Positions 26,775 through 37,748 of a stretch of 64,000 bases of DNA are shown here, in pieces. The DNA lies in contig NZ_VIDQ01000010.1 of NCBI RefSeq assembly GCF_009760915.1, forward strand, positions 62,001-126,000. Reading direction: 5' to 3'. The notes under the pieces are model-generated. The model saw only the letters and a list, made by a program, of their open reading frames with translations. It was not told where the DNA came from and did not search any database. How positions within the stretch are numbered: position 1 is the first letter of the stretch; each line of letters starts with the position of its first letter. Both the position numbers and the translations under genes were made by a program. The stretch comes from Azohydromonas aeria (GTDB lineage: Bacteria > Pseudomonadota > Gammaproteobacteria > Burkholderiales > Burkholderiaceae_C).

Positions 26775-27608
26775 TCACCGCCGCTGACACTTGGCGCAAA
26801 AGAAGGTGGAGCGCTGGCCCTGCACCAGGCGCTGCACCGTGCTGCCGCAGCGGTGGCAAGGCTGGCCTTCGCGGCCGTAGACGCCGGCCTGGTCCTGGAA
26901 CGCGCCGCTCATGCCGTGCGCGTCACGGAAGTCGCGCAAGGTCGAGCCGCCGAGCTCCAGCGCGCGCGCCAGCGTGTCGCGCACCGCCGCCAGCAGCTTC
27001 TCGCAGCGCGCCAGGCTCAGCGTGTTGGCGGGCGTGCGCGGGTCGATGCCGGCGGCAAACAGCGCCTCGCAGGCGTAGATGTTGCCGGCGCCGACGACGA
27101 TGTCGCCGGCCAGCAGCGCGGTCTTGATCGGCACGCTGCGGCGCTGCAGCCGCTCGCGCAGCAGCGCGGGTGTCAGCGCCGGGTCGAAGGGCTCGTGGCC
27201 CAGCCGCGCCAGCAGCCGCGCCGCCATGCCCGCGTCGAGCGCCGGCGACCAGACCACGGCGCCGAAGCGGCGCGGGTCGGTCAGGCGCAGCGTGCCGGCG
27301 TCGGTGACGAGGTCGAAATGCTCGTGCTTGCCCGGCGCGGGGGCGGCGTCGAGCAGCGCCAGCGAGCCCGACATGCCCAGGTGCAGCAGCAGCCCGCCCT
27401 GGACGGCGCCGGCGTCGTCCAGCAGCGGCAGCCAGATGTACTTGCCGCGCCGCTGCAGCGGCCCGATGCGCAGCCCCACCAGCGACGCCGGTTCCGTGCC
27501 CAGCGGCCAGCGCAGCGCCGCGCCCGTGCGCACGGCGCGCACGCGCGCGCCTTCGAGCCGCGGCGCGACGCTGCGGCGGGTGACTTCGACTTCGGGCAGC
27601 TCCGGCAT
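26775..27608 (-). CDS. mutM: Formamidopyrimidine-DNA glycosylase
   Basis: This 277-aa enzyme excises 8-oxoguanine and cuts the abasic site. The start ATG 27608 is fixed by the MPELPEVE N-terminus, since the Pro after Met is the catalytic nucleophile and the following Glu is essential. RRGKYIWL supplies the β-elimination lysine. The C-terminal zinc finger is C-X2-C-X16-C-X2-C (CHRC ... CAKC). The helix-two-turn-helix [16 protein letters not shown] is present. It is divergent from the TPR gene, 89 nt apart. Confidence 0.95.
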   Translation of the reverse strand: MPELPEVEVTRRSVAPRLEGARVRAVRTGAALRWPLGTEPASLVGLRIGPLQRRGKYIWLPLLDDAGAVQGGLLLHLGMSGSLALLDAAPAPGKHEHFDLVTDAGTLRLTDPRRFGAVVWSPALDAGMAARLLARLGHEPFDPALTPALLRERLQRRSVPIKTALLAGDIVVGAGNIYACEALFAAGIDPRTPANTLSLARCEKLLAAVRDTLARALELGGSTLRDFRDAHGMSGAFQDQAGVYGREGQPCHRCGSTVQRLVQGQRSTFFCAKCQRR

Positions 27609-27697
27609 GGCGGGATTATCCGCAGCGCTGTCCATGGCCCCTTCGGGGGAGGCGGGCGGCAGCGCCACCTAGAATGAATTGACATCCAGGAGAACCG

Positions 27698-29542
27698 ATG
27701 GCCGGACTTGCCCCGCAATGGTGGTTCAGGCGCCCGCAGGGCGCGCAACTGCGCCGCGTGGCCGTGGCGGCAACGCTGGGCGTCGCCTGCACGGTGCAGG
27801 CGCAGACGCCGCGCACGGCACCGGCGGCGCCGCCCGCGGCCTCCGCGGCATCGGCGCCGGCGGCAGAACCCCCGACGCATTCGAAGCTGGACGCGCAGCT
27901 GCTGTTCCAGCTGCTGGTGGGCGAGATGGCCCTGCGCGGCGGCCAGGCCGGCGACGCCTACCAGCTTTTCCTCGACGCCGCGCGGCGCGAGCGCGACGAC
28001 GCCCTGTTCCGCCGCGCCGTCGAGATCGCGCTGCAGGCCCGCGCCGGCGACCAGGCGCTGCAGGCCGCGCGCGCCTGGCGCCAGACGCTGCCGCAGTCGG
28101 GCGAGGCGCTGCGCTTCGAGCTGCAGCTGCTGCTGGCGCTGCACCGCGGCAACGAGGTGGCCGAGCCGCTGCGCACACTGCTGGAGCGCAGCCCCGAGGC
28201 CGAGCGCCCGGGGCTGATCGCCGCGCTGCCGCGGCTGCTGGCGCGCCAGGACGAGCCGGCCCAGACCGCGCAGCTGCTCGACATGCTGCTCAAGCCCTAC
28301 ACCACCCGGCCCGACACCCGCACCGCCAGCCGCGTGGCCCAGGGCAGCGCCTGGCTGGCGGCGGGCGACGTGCAGCGTGCGCTGGCGCTGGCCGAGCAGG
28401 CCGGGGCCGACGACCCGGCCGCGCCCGGGCCGGCGGTGCTGGCGCTGGAGCTGCTGCCGCGCCAGCCGGCGGCCGACGCGCTGGTGCAGCGCTACCTGGC
28501 GCAACCGAAGTCCGAGCCGGGCGTGCGCCTGGCCTACGCGCGCACGCTGGGCGCGATGCAGCGCTACGGCGAGGCGGTGACGCAGGTGGAGCAGGTCACG
28601 CAGGCCAAGCCCGACCTCGCGCCGCCATACCTGATGCTGGGCGCGCTGCGGCTGGAGCTGCGCGAGAGCGCCCGCGCCGAGGCCGCGCTGCAGCGCTACC
28701 TGCAGCTCGTGCGCGACCAGGGCGCCACCGCCGCCGAGGAGGGCGAGGAGGAGGCGCCCGACGAGGCGCGCCAGCGCGGCATCACGCAGGCGCAGCTGCT
28801 GCTGGCGCAGGCCGCCGAGCAGCGCGGCGACATGGCGCAGGCCGAGCGCTGGCTCGCCGGCATCGACGATCCGCAGCGCCTGGTGGAAGTGCAGGCGCGC
28901 CGCGCGCTGCTGCTGGCGCGCCAGGGCCGCGTCGAGCAGGGGCGCAGCCTGCTCGCCGCGCTGCCCGAGCGCACCGAGGAGGAGTCGCGCGCCAAGCTGA
29001 TGGCGCAGGTGACGTGGCTGCGCGAGCTCAAGCGCTGGCCCGAGGTCTACAAGGCGCTGGCCGACGCCAACCAGCGCTTCAGCGCCGACCCGGACCTGCT
29101 CTACGAGCAGGCCATGGCGGCCGAGAAGCTCGACCGCATGGACGACATGGAGCGGCTGCTGCGCCAGGTCATCGCCCTCAAGCCCGACCACCAGCATGCC
29201 TACAACGCGCTGGGCTACTCGCTGGCCGAGCGCAACGTGCGCCTGGCCGAGGCGCGCGAGCTCATCGCCAAGGCGCTGTCGATGGCGCCGGGCGACCCCT
29301 TCATCATCGACAGCCTGGGCTGGGTCGAGTTCCGGCTGGGCAACACGCAGGAGGCGCTGCGGCTGCTGCAGCAGGCCTACGCGGCGCGGCCGGACATCGA
29401 GATCGCCGCGCACCTGGGCGAGGTGCTGTGGACCCTGGGCCGGCGCGACGAGGCGCGGCGCGTGTGGAGCGAGGCGCGCGGCCGCGACGGCGGCAACGAG
29501 CTGCTGCGCGCGACGCTGGCGCGGCTGAAGGTCGATCTTTGA
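27698..29542 (+). CDS. TPR-repeat exported protein
   Basis: This 614-aa protein has an N-terminal signal-like stretch (RRVAVAATLGVACTVQAQ), an Ala/Pro-rich linker and many degenerate tetratricopeptide repeats from about residue 70 to the C-terminus. The best repeats are HAYNALGYSLAERNVRLAEA and FIIDSLGWVEFRLGNTQEAL near residues 500-560. In Burkholderiales a TPR gene regularly precedes lolB, so a role in outer-membrane assembly is a fair guess. Its TGA overlaps the lolB TTG start. Confidence 0.9.
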   Translation: MAGLAPQWWFRRPQGAQLRRVAVAATLGVACTVQAQTPRTAPAAPPAASAASAPAAEPPTHSKLDAQLLFQLLVGEMALRGGQAGDAYQLFLDAARRERDDALFRRAVEIALQARAGDQALQAARAWRQTLPQSGEALRFELQLLLALHRGNEVAEPLRTLLERSPEAERPGLIAALPRLLARQDEPAQTAQLLDMLLKPYTTRPDTRTASRVAQGSAWLAAGDVQRALALAEQAGADDPAAPGPAVLALELLPRQPAADALVQRYLAQPKSEPGVRLAYARTLGAMQRYGEAVTQVEQVTQAKPDLAPPYLMLGALRLELRESARAEAALQRYLQLVRDQGATAAEEGEEEAPDEARQRGITQAQLLLAQAAEQRGDMAQAERWLAGIDDPQRLVEVQARRALLLARQGRVEQGRSLLAALPERTEEESRAKLMAQVTWLRELKRWPEVYKALADANQRFSADPDLLYEQAMAAEKLDRMDDMERLLRQVIALKPDHQHAYNALGYSLAERNVRLAEARELIAKALSMAPGDPFIIDSLGWVEFRLGNTQEALRLLQQAYAARPDIEIAAHLGEVLWTLGRRDEARRVWSEARGRDGGNELLRATLARLKVDL

Positions 29543-30084
29543 CGGGCGGCGCACGCCGGCGCTGGCTCGCCGCCGCCGTGTCGGCGACGTTGTCCGCGGC
29601 GCTGCTGGGCGGCTGCGCGCAGGTGCCGCGCAGCAGCGCCCCGGACACGCTGGCCGGGCGGCTGGCGGTGCAGGTGGACGCCTTCAACGAGCAGCCCGCG
29701 CGCAGCTTCACGGCCGCCTTCGAGCTGCAGGGCAGCGCCGAGCGCGGCACGCTGCAGCTGACCTCCCCGCTGGGCAGCGTGCTGGCGCGCGCGCAGTGGG
29801 CGCCGGGACAGGCGCTGCTGCAGACCGCGCAGGGCGAGAGCCGCGACGCCAGCCTCGACGCGCTGTCGCAGCGCATGCTGGGCGAGCCGATGCCGCTGGC
29901 GGCGCTGGTCGAGTGGCTGCATGGCCGGCCCTGGGCCGGCGCGCCGGTGCAGCGCCTGCCCGACGGCTTCGAGCAGCTGGGCTGGCGTATCGACCTGAGC
30001 CGCTTCGATGACGGCGTGCTGTCGGCGAACCGGCCGCAGCAGCCGGCCATCGGCGTGCGCGCGCGGCTGGACCAGAATCCCTGA
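29539..30084 (+). CDS. lolB: Outer-membrane lipoprotein insertion protein LolB
   Basis: This 181-aa lipoprotein receives lipoproteins from LolA and inserts them in the outer membrane. The start is TTG 29539, overlapping the TPR gene stop (TTGA); no ATG exists near the signal peptide. The lipobox L-G-G-C has its cysteine at residue 26. The LolB-fold segments GRLAVQV, ELQGSAERGTLQLTSPLGSVLA and the C-terminal GWRIDLSRF fit the family. The gene is followed by ispE after a palindromic repeat. Confidence 0.9.
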   Translation: MTGGARRRWLAAAVSATLSAALLGGCAQVPRSSAPDTLAGRLAVQVDAFNEQPARSFTAAFELQGSAERGTLQLTSPLGSVLARAQWAPGQALLQTAQGESRDASLDALSQRMLGEPMPLAALVEWLHGRPWAGAPVQRLPDGFEQLGWRIDLSRFDDGVLSANRPQQPAIGVRARLDQNP

Positions 30085-30130
30085 GTTTCCCGAGTCGCTG
30101 ACTCGCTGAAGACGCGGGCTCGCTCCAATA

Positions 30131-30208
30131 CCCGTTCGGGCTGAGCTTGTCGAAGCCTCCGGGCGGCGGCCTCAGCGCCTGCCCTTCGACAAGCTCAGGG
30201 CGAACGGG
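30131..30208. repeat. REP-like palindromic repeat between lolB and ispE
   Basis: The 25-nt arms at 30131-30155 and 30184-30208 are inverted copies of one sequence containing CTGAGCTTGTCGAAG, with two mismatches and a 28-nt loop. This motif is widespread as a dispersed intergenic repeat in proteobacterial genomes. Here it can form a large hairpin after lolB. Confidence 0.85.
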
Positions 30209-30255
30209 AAATGGCTCGACAGCGCCTTCCTTTTCCTGATTCCTTTCTTCCCGCC

Positions 30256-31167
30256 ATGTCCCTGCGCGCGCTCTACGACGTCCCGGCCCCGGCCAAGCTC
30301 AACCTGTTCCTGCACGTGGTGGGGCGCCGCCCCGACGGCTACCACCTGCTGCAGTCGGTGTTCGTGCTCATCGACTGGTGCGACACGCTGCATTTCGAGC
30401 TGCGCCACGACGGCCGGCTGCAGCGCCACGACCTGGGCCCGGCGCTGCCCGAGGACGACCTGTCGCTGCGCGCGGCGCGGCTGCTGCAGCGCCACAGCGG
30501 CACGGCGCTGGGCGCGGACATCTCCGTGCTCAAGCGCGTGCCCTGGGGCGCGGGCCTGGGCGGCGGCAGCTCCGACGCCGCCAGCGTGCTGCTGGCGCTG
30601 AATCGGCTCTGGGGCCTGAACTGGAGCCGCGCGCGGCTGCTGGATCTGGCGCCGCAGCTGGGTGCGGACGTGCCCTTCTTCGTCGGCGGGCGCAACGCGT
30701 TCGTCGAGGGCATCGGCGAGCGGCTCACGCCGCTGGCCGTGCCGGCGCGGCGCTACGCCGTGGTCAAGCCGCCGGTGGCGCTGCCCACGAAAGAAATTTT
30801 TTCGCATCCCCTCTTGGCGGGCACCCGAACGGATGCTATAGTCGCGGTCTTTCCTGCTGACACAGCAATGCCAGAAATGCTGCAGCCGGGCTTTGGTCGA
30901 AATGACCTCCAGGCCGCTGCGGAAGATCGGGCACCCGAAGTGGCGCAAGCTGCCCAGTGGTTGCGGGACCGGTACGGCAACAGCCGCATGACAGGTTCCG
31001 GAAGCGCAGTGTTTGCAAGAACTGAAAAATCTGATATAGTTGATGCTTCACCTGTGGCGACACAGACGGAAGATGATGAAAGTGCACTGACATCACTTCC
31101 AACTGGATGGGTGGGCAAACTATGTCGCAGCCTGGAGAGCCACCCCTTGGAGGGCTGGACGGGTTGA
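30256..31167 (+). CDS. ispE: 4-diphosphocytidyl-2-C-methyl-D-erythritol kinase
   Basis: This 303-aa GHMP kinase performs the fourth step of the MEP isoprenoid pathway. It shows PAPAKLNLFLHVVGRRPDGYH near the start, the ATP-binding loop WGAGLGGGSSDAASVL and the C-terminal RMTGSGSAVFA. Start ATG 30256 is used. It is longer than the E. coli enzyme, with an acidic polar insert near residues 270-285. The last third is less GC-rich than the rest and holds two good σ70 promoter sequences for the downstream tRNA-Gln/prs genes. Confidence 0.93.
   Translation: MSLRALYDVPAPAKLNLFLHVVGRRPDGYHLLQSVFVLIDWCDTLHFELRHDGRLQRHDLGPALPEDDLSLRAARLLQRHSGTALGADISVLKRVPWGAGLGGGSSDAASVLLALNRLWGLNWSRARLLDLAPQLGADVPFFVGGRNAFVEGIGERLTPLAVPARRYAVVKPPVALPTKEIFSHPLLAGTRTDAIVAVFPADTAMPEMLQPGFGRNDLQAAAEDRAPEVAQAAQWLRDRYGNSRMTGSGSAVFARTEKSDIVDASPVATQTEDDESALTSLPTGWVGKLCRSLESHPLEGWTG
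30814..30842 (+). promoter_or_regulatory. σ70-type promoter inside ispE
   Basis: TTGGCG, a 17-nt spacer and TATAGT form a near-consensus promoter within the ispE reading frame. It points to tRNA-Gln and prs. Confidence 0.55.
31013..31040 (+). promoter_or_regulatory. Second σ70-type promoter inside ispE
   Basis: TTGCAA, a 16-nt spacer and TATAGT lie about 165 nt before the tRNA-Gln gene, in an AT-rich patch of the ispE C-terminal coding region. Confidence 0.6.
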
Positions 31168-31205
31168 ACAAGGTTTCAGGTGCCGGTGAGAGCCGGAACC
31201 GGTGT

Positions 31206-31282
31206 AGGGGAGTCGCCAAGTTGGTCAAGGCATCGGATTTTGATTCCGACATGCGAGGGTTCGAGTCCTTCCTCCCCTGCCA
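31206..31282 (+). tRNA. tRNA-Gln (anticodon UUG)
   Basis: The 77-nt sequence folds with acceptor AGGGGAG/CTCCCCT, anticodon loop TTTTGAT (anticodon TTG) and encoded CCA at 31280-31282. The discriminator base is G, as in other tRNA-Gln. Placement between ispE and prs is the common arrangement in betaproteobacteria. Confidence 0.95.
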
Positions 31283-31376
31283 AATTCTTCAGCAGTAGCA
31301 GTCCTCAAAGAGCTCGCGGCGCCGCATTGACGGCGCCGCTTCGCTTCCAACTCCCCGTTTCGACGGAGCGCGCATC

Positions 31377-32339
31377 GTGTTGTTCAATACCGTGCTGTTC
31401 ACCGGCAACGCCAATCCGTTGCTGGCCCAGGAAATCGCCACCCACCTGGGCGTCGAAGTCGGCAAGGCTTCCGTCGGCCGCTTCTCCGACGGTGAAGTCA
31501 CCGTCGAGATCCAGCAGAACGTGCGTGCGCGCGACGTGTTCGTGGTGCAGTCCACCTGCGCCCCGACCAACGAGAACCTGATGGAACTGCTGATCATGGT
31601 CGATGCGCTCAAGCGCGCCAGCGCGCGCCGCATCACCGCCGTGATCCCCTACTTCGGCTACGCGCGCCAGGACCGCCGTCCGCGCTCCACCCGCGTGCCC
31701 ATCAGCGCCAAGGTCGTGGCCAACCTGCTGGAAACCGTGGGCGTCGAGCGCGTGCTGACCATGGACCTGCACGCCGACCAGATCCAGGGCTTCTTCGACA
31801 TCCCGGTGGACAACATCTACGCCTCGCCGGTGCTGCTGTCGGACCTCAAGGGCCGCAGCTACTCCGACCTGGTCGTGGTGTCTCCCGACGTGGGCGGCGT
31901 GGTGCGCGCCCGCGCGCTGGCCAAGCAGCTGGGCTGCGACCTGGCCATCATCGACAAGCGCCGCCCGGCGGCCAACGTCTCGGAAGTGATGCACGTCATC
32001 GGCGAGATTGAAGGCCGCAACTGCGTGATCATGGACGACATGATCGACACCGCCGGCACGCTGGTGAAGGCCGCTGAGGTGCTCAAGGACCGCGGCGCCA
32101 AGAACGTGTACGCCTACTGCACGCACTCGGTGTTCTCCGGCCCGGCCATCGAGCGCATCCGCAACTCGGCGCTCGACGAGGTCGTGATCACCAACACCAT
32201 CCCGCTGAGCGAGGCCGCGCGCAGCTGCAGCAAGATCCGCCAGCTGTCGGTGGCCTTCCTGTTCGCCGAGACCATCCGCCGCATCTCCGACGGCGAGTCG
32301 GTGACCTCTCTGTTCGCCGAGCAGAACAACAATTTCTGA
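31377..32339 (+). CDS. prs: Ribose-phosphate pyrophosphokinase
   Basis: This 320-aa enzyme makes PRPP from ribose-5-phosphate and ATP for nucleotide, histidine and tryptophan synthesis. It shows [14 protein letters not shown], the ATP flexible loop [12 protein letters not shown], the metal motif [11 protein letters not shown] and the PRPP loop [13 protein letters not shown]. Start GTG 31377 is used. A strong terminator follows the gene. HisG, encoded about 9 kb away in this window, uses its product. Confidence 0.96.
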   Translation: MLFNTVLFTGNANPLLAQEIATHLGVEVGKASVGRFSDGEVTVEIQQNVRARDVFVVQSTCAPTNENLMELLIMVDALKRASARRITAVIPYFGYARQDRRPRSTRVPISAKVVANLLETVGVERVLTMDLHADQIQGFFDIPVDNIYASPVLLSDLKGRSYSDLVVVSPDVGGVVRARALAKQLGCDLAIIDKRRPAANVSEVMHVIGEIEGRNCVIMDDMIDTAGTLVKAAEVLKDRGAKNVYAYCTHSVFSGPAIERIRNSALDEVVITNTIPLSEAARSCSKIRQLSVAFLFAETIRRISDGESVTSLFAEQNNNF

Positions 32340-32344
32340 GGAGT

Positions 32345-32372
32345 GGGCACCAGTCGGTGCCCTTTCCTTTTT
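32345..32372 (+). terminator. Intrinsic terminator after prs
   Basis: GGGCACC-AGTC-GGTGCCC (7-bp perfect stem, 4-nt loop) is followed by TTTCCTTTTT. It lies 5 nt after the prs stop and may act as an attenuator before rplY. Confidence 0.88.
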
Positions 32373-32446
32373 CCGCGCAGGTCTCAACCGCCTGCAGACA
32401 CCTTGGGCAGCCTGGTCGCGGGCGCCCGATTCACTTGGAGTGAAGC

Positions 32447-33067
32447 ATGAAATTCGTCGCTTTCGAGCGCAAGTTGCAGGGGACCGGAGCGAGCCGCCGC
32501 CTGCGCAATGCCGGCAAGGTGCCGGGCATCGTCTACGGCGCCGGCGAGCCGGCCCTGATCGAGCTGGACCACAACGCACTGTGGCACGCGCTGAAGAAGG
32601 AAGCCTTCCACAGCTCGCTGCTGGACATGGAGCTCGGCAGCGCCAACTCCAAGGTCATCCTGCGCGACTACCAGCTGCACCCCTGGAAGCAGCTGATCCT
32701 GCACATCGACTTCCAGCGCGTGGACGAGACCACCCGCCTGCACAAGAAGGTGCCGCTGCACTTCGTGAACGAAGAGAACTCGGTGGCCGTCAAGACCGAC
32801 AAGTGCACCGTGGCCCACGTCACGACCGAGATCGAGGTCGAGTGCCTGGCCGCCCAGCTGCCCGAGTTCCTGACCGTGGACCTGGGCGAGCTGACCAATG
32901 GCCAGTCGCTGCACGCCTCCGACCTGAAGCTGCCGGCCAACGTCAAGCTGGTCAACCGCGGCCGCAACCCCGTGATCGCCGTGGCCAACCCGCCCAAGGC
33001 CGAGGAAGAGATCGTGGCCCCGGTGGCCGCCGCCGCCCCGGCCAAGGGCAAGAAGGGCAAGAAGTAA
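32447..33067 (+). CDS. rplY: 50S ribosomal protein L25/general stress protein Ctc
   Basis: This 206-aa protein binds 5S rRNA. The N-terminal L25 domain (about 1-95) is followed by the TL5/CTC C-terminal domain (about 100-190), so this is the long form, twice the E. coli length. The tail ([13 protein letters not shown]) is basic and probably disordered. Start ATG 32447 has TTGGAGTG 6 nt before it. A strong terminator lies 43 nt after the stop. Confidence 0.95.
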   Translation: MKFVAFERKLQGTGASRRLRNAGKVPGIVYGAGEPALIELDHNALWHALKKEAFHSSLLDMELGSANSKVILRDYQLHPWKQLILHIDFQRVDETTRLHKKVPLHFVNEENSVAVKTDKCTVAHVTTEIEVECLAAQLPEFLTVDLGELTNGQSLHASDLKLPANVKLVNRGRNPVIAVANPPKAEEEIVAPVAAAAPAKGKKGKK

Positions 33068-33110
33068 TTCATGCCCGGGAGCGCTCGCCGCTTCCCTGCC
33101 TGATCGAGAA

Positions 33111-33134
33111 AAGCCCCGCGCCGCGGGGCTTTTT
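33111..33134 (+). terminator. Intrinsic terminator after rplY
   Basis: A 9-bp perfect stem (AAGCCCCGC/GCGGGGCTT) with a 3-nt loop GCC is followed directly by Ts. Confidence 0.9.
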
Positions 33135-33238
33135 CATTGGGCCCGGCGCCGTGCCGTTGCGGCCTCATCCAGCACTGGCGGCGTGGCCTGCCGTGCCGGC
33201 CGCCAGCGGCCCCCACTCACCCCGCGATAATCCCGACC

Positions 33239-33892
33239 ATGATTCGACTGCTGGTGGGCCTCGGCAATCCGGGCCCGGACTACGACGACACGCGCCACAA
33301 CGCCGGCTTCTGGTGGGTGGACGCCGTGGCGCGCGAGCTGCGCACGACGCTGGTGCCCGATCGCAGCTACTGGGGGCTGGTGGCGCGCGTCAACCGCGCC
33401 GAGGGGCCGCTGTGGCTGCTGGAGCCCCAGACCTACATGAACCTCTCGGGCAAGTCGGTGGCGGCGCTGGCGCGCTTCTTCAAGATCGCGCCCGAGGAGA
33501 TCCTCGTCGCGCACGACGAGCTCGATCTGCTGCCCGGACAGATGAAGCTCAAGCGCGGCGGCAGCCACGCCGGCCACAACGGCCTCAAGGACATGCAGGC
33601 CCAGCTCGGCAGCGCCGACTTCTGGCGGCTGCGCCTGGGCATCGGCCACCCCGGCGTCAAGGCCGAGGTCGTCAACTACGTGCTGAAGAAGCCCTCGCCT
33701 ACCGACCGCGAGGCCATCCACGCCTGCATCGACAAGTCGCTCACGGCGCTGGACCTGCTGCTGGCCGCCGACATGGAGCGCGCCACCATGAAGCTCAACG
33801 CCCGCCCGCCGCGGCCCAAGCCGCCGCGCCCGCCTGCGGCGGCGCCGGCGCCGGCTCCTGCTCAGCAGCCGCCGGAAAAGCCGGAGTCCTGA
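33239..33892 (+). CDS. pth: Peptidyl-tRNA hydrolase
   Basis: This 217-aa enzyme releases peptides from stalled peptidyl-tRNA. It shows [20 protein letters not shown] with catalytic His20, then [13 protein letters not shown] and [13 protein letters not shown] with the assisting Asp, and [14 protein letters not shown] 33239 gives the usual start. The last 30 residues form a Pro/Ala-rich tail beyond the enzyme core. A symmetrical terminator follows, shared with the convergent ferredoxin gene. Confidence 0.95.
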   Translation: MIRLLVGLGNPGPDYDDTRHNAGFWWVDAVARELRTTLVPDRSYWGLVARVNRAEGPLWLLEPQTYMNLSGKSVAALARFFKIAPEEILVAHDELDLLPGQMKLKRGGSHAGHNGLKDMQAQLGSADFWRLRLGIGHPGVKAEVVNYVLKKPSPTDREAIHACIDKSLTALDLLLAADMERATMKLNARPPRPKPPRPPAAAPAPAPAQQPPEKPES

Positions 33893-33899
33893 AAACAAC

Positions 33900-33923
33900 A
33901 AGGGCCGGCGGATGCCGGCCCTT
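33900..33923. terminator. Bidirectional terminator between pth and the ferredoxin gene
   Basis: AAGGGCCGGC-GGAT-GCCGGCCCTT is a perfect 10-bp stem with a 4-nt loop, A-rich on the left. It lies 7 nt from pth and 27 nt from the ferredoxin stop. Confidence 0.8.
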
Positions 33924-33950
33924 CGCATGTCTGGGGCCAGTGACCGGCCA

Positions 33951-34229
<279 letters not shown>

Positions 34230-34272
34230 TTACTTCTCGGGACTGGGTTTCGGGAGCCGCGGCGCTCCGGGC

Positions 34273-35440
<1,168 letters not shown>

Positions 35441-35444
<4 letters not shown>

Positions 35445-36220
35445 GGCCGCACCGGGATGCCGTCGCGCGCCAGCAGCGCCTTGGCCTGCGCCACCGTGAA
35501 CTCGCCGTAGTGGAAGATGCTCGCCGCCAGCACCGCGTCGGCGCCGCCGACGCGGATGCCCTCGGACAGATGCTCCAGCGCACCCACGCCGCCGGAGGCG
35601 ATCACGGGCACCGGCACCGCGTCGCTCACCGCGCGCGTGAGCTCCAGGTCGAAGCCGATCTTGGTGCCGTCGCGGTCCATGCTGGTCAGCAGGATCTCGC
35701 CGGCGCCGTACTCGGCCATCTGCCGGGCCCAGGCCACGGCATCGAGCCCGACGTTCTTGCGCCCGCCGTGCGTGTAGACGTCCCAGCCGGGGCCGCGCGC
35801 ATCCAGGTCCTCGCCCTTGCGCCGCTTGGCGTCGATGGCCACCACGATGCACTGCGCGCCGTACTTGTCGGAGGCGTCGCGGATCACCTGCGGGTTGGCC
35901 ACCGCGGCGGAGTTGAAGCTGACCTTGTCGGCGCCCGCGTTGAGCAGCCGGCGCACGTCCTCGACGCTGCGCACGCCGCCGCCCACGGTCAGCGGGATGA
36001 ACACCTGCGAGGCCACGGCCTCGATGATGTGCAGGATCACGTCGCGCCCGTCGCTGGTGGCGGTGATGTCGAGGAAGGTGAGCTCGTCGGCGCCCTGCTC
36101 GTTGTAGCGCGCAGCGATCTCGACTGGGTCGCCCGCGTCGCGCAGCTCGACGAAGTTGACGCCCTTGACGACGCGCCCGCCCGTCACGTCCAGGCAGGGA
36201 ATGATGCGCTTGGCCAGCAT
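35441..36220 (-). CDS. hisF: Imidazole glycerol phosphate synthase cyclase subunit
   Basis: This 259-aa TIM barrel joins ammonia from HisH to PRFAR, giving IGP and AICAR. It begins [20 protein letters not shown] with catalytic Asp11; the second catalytic Asp is in [15 protein letters not shown]. It shows [15 protein letters not shown] and [14 protein letters not shown] phosphate loops. It follows hisA after 23 nt and is the last his gene here; hisI and hisE are absent, and rsmD follows with a 4-nt overlap. Confidence 0.96.
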
Positions 36221-36243
36221 GTGATCCTTCAACGCCCTGGGGT

Positions 36244-36996
36244 TCAGCGCACGACGCTTTCGAGCAGCTCGTCGGCGCGCGCCTGCGCGGCCGCGAAGTC
36301 GAGCGCGCCGGTGTAGATCGAGCGGCCGCAGATCACGCCCTCGACGCCCTCGGCGTACACCGCGCAGAGCTTCTCGATGTCGGTGATGTCGGACAGGCCG
36401 CCCGACGCGATCACGGGAATGGACAGCGCCTGCGCCAGCTTCACGGTGGCGTCGATGTTGATGCCGGTGAGCATGCCGTCGCGGCCGATGTCGGTGTAGA
36501 TCACGCCCTCGACGCCGTAGTCCTCGAACTTGCGCGCCAGGTCCACCACCTCGTGGCCGGTGAGCTTGCTCCAGCCGTCGGTGGCGACCTTGCCGTCCTT
36601 GGCGTCGAGGCCGACGATGATGTGGCCGCCGAAGGCGGTGCACGCGTCGCGCAGGAAGCCCGGGTTCTTGACCGCGGCGGTGCCGATGATGACGTAGCTC
36701 AGGCCGTCGTCGAGGTAGCGCTCGATGGTGTCGAGGTCGCGGATGCCGCCGCCCAGCTGCACCGGGATCTCGTCGCCCACCTCGGCGAGGATCGCCTTGA
36801 TGGCCGGCTCATTGACGGGCTTGCCGGCAAAGGCGCCGTTGAGGTCCACCAGGTGCAGCCGGCGTGCGCCGGCATCCACCCAGCGCCGCGCCATGGCGGC
36901 CGGGTCCTCGCCGAAAGTGGTGGACGCGTTCATGTCGCCTTGTTGCAGACGCACGCATTTGCCGTCCTTGAGGTCGATGGCCGGTATGAGAAGCAT
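36244..36996 (-). CDS. hisA: ProFAR isomerase
   Basis: This 250-aa TIM barrel is homologous to HisF. It begins [20 protein letters not shown] with the catalytic Asp, then [30 protein letters not shown] and [15 protein letters not shown]. Start ATG 36996 is used because it gives the standard N-terminus; an upstream one at 37011 adds five residues. The 100-nt gap to hisH is the longest within the his set. Confidence 0.96.
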   Translation of the reverse strand: MLLIPAIDLKDGKCVRLQQGDMNASTTFGEDPAAMARRWVDAGARRLHLVDLNGAFAGKPVNEPAIKAILAEVGDEIPVQLGGGIRDLDTIERYLDDGLSYVIIGTAAVKNPGFLRDACTAFGGHIIVGLDAKDGKVATDGWSKLTGHEVVDLARKFEDYGVEGVIYTDIGRDGMLTGINIDATVKLAQALSIPVIASGGLSDITDIEKLCAVYAEGVEGVICGRSIYTGALDFAAAQARADELLESVVR

Positions 36997-37096
36997 GGCT
37001 CGGCGGAGCAATCAGTGGGTTGGTGGAATGAAGCGGCCGAATGTCCGTAAGAAGTATTCGGCGCTTCGGGATTTCAGGTTCGCGGCTGGCGAAGGC

Positions 37097-37747
37097 TCAG
37101 GGCTTCCAGTGCAGGAAGTTGCGGTACAGCGCGAGACCGTGGTCGGCGCTTTTTTCCGGGTGGAACTGGGAGGCAAAAATGTTATCCCTCGCCACCACGC
37201 AAGTGAAGCCAGTGCCGTAGTCGCTTTCTCCGGCACTGTGCGCGGCGCTTTCGGGCACGGCGTAATAGCTGTGCACGAAATAGAAGAACGCGTCGTCGGG
37301 CACGCCCTGCCACAGCGCATGCGGCTGGGTCTGGCGCACGCGGTTCCAGCCCATGTGCGGCACCTTGAAGCGGCTGCCGTCGGGCTGCAGCCGGCCTTCG
37401 AGCTGGAAGCGGCGCACGCGGCCCGGGATCAGCCCCAGCCCCGGCGTGTCCTGCTCCTCGCTGTGGTCGAGCAGCATCTGCATGCCCACGCACACGCCCA
37501 TGAGCGGCTTGCTGGCGGCCGCTTCGAGCACGGCCTCGCGCAGGCCCGACTCGGCCAACTCGCGCATGCAGTCGCGCATGGCGCCCTGCCCCGGCAGCAC
37601 CACGCGCTCGGCGGCGCGCACGTCCTCGGGGCGCGAGGTGATGACGACTTCCAGGCCCGAGCCCTGGGCCACGTGCAGCACGGCCTGCGACACCGAGCGC
37701 AGGTTGCCCATGCCGTAATCGACCACCGCGACGGTGCGTCCACTCAT
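37097..37747 (-). CDS. hisH: Imidazole glycerol phosphate synthase glutaminase subunit
   Basis: This 216-aa class-I glutamine amidotransferase makes ammonia for HisF. It shows [14 protein letters not shown] at the start, the oxyanion/nucleophile region [13 protein letters not shown] with the catalytic cysteine, [10 protein letters not shown] and the catalytic His-Glu in ASQFHPEKS. It starts 1 nt after the hisB stop, so translation is coupled. Confidence 0.96.
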   Translation of the reverse strand: MSGRTVAVVDYGMGNLRSVSQAVLHVAQGSGLEVVITSRPEDVRAAERVVLPGQGAMRDCMRELAESGLREAVLEAAASKPLMGVCVGMQMLLDHSEEQDTPGLGLIPGRVRRFQLEGRLQPDGSRFKVPHMGWNRVRQTQPHALWQGVPDDAFFYFVHSYYAVPESAAHSAGESDYGTGFTCVVARDNIFASQFHPEKSADHGLALYRNFLHWKP

Positions 37748-37748
37748 C

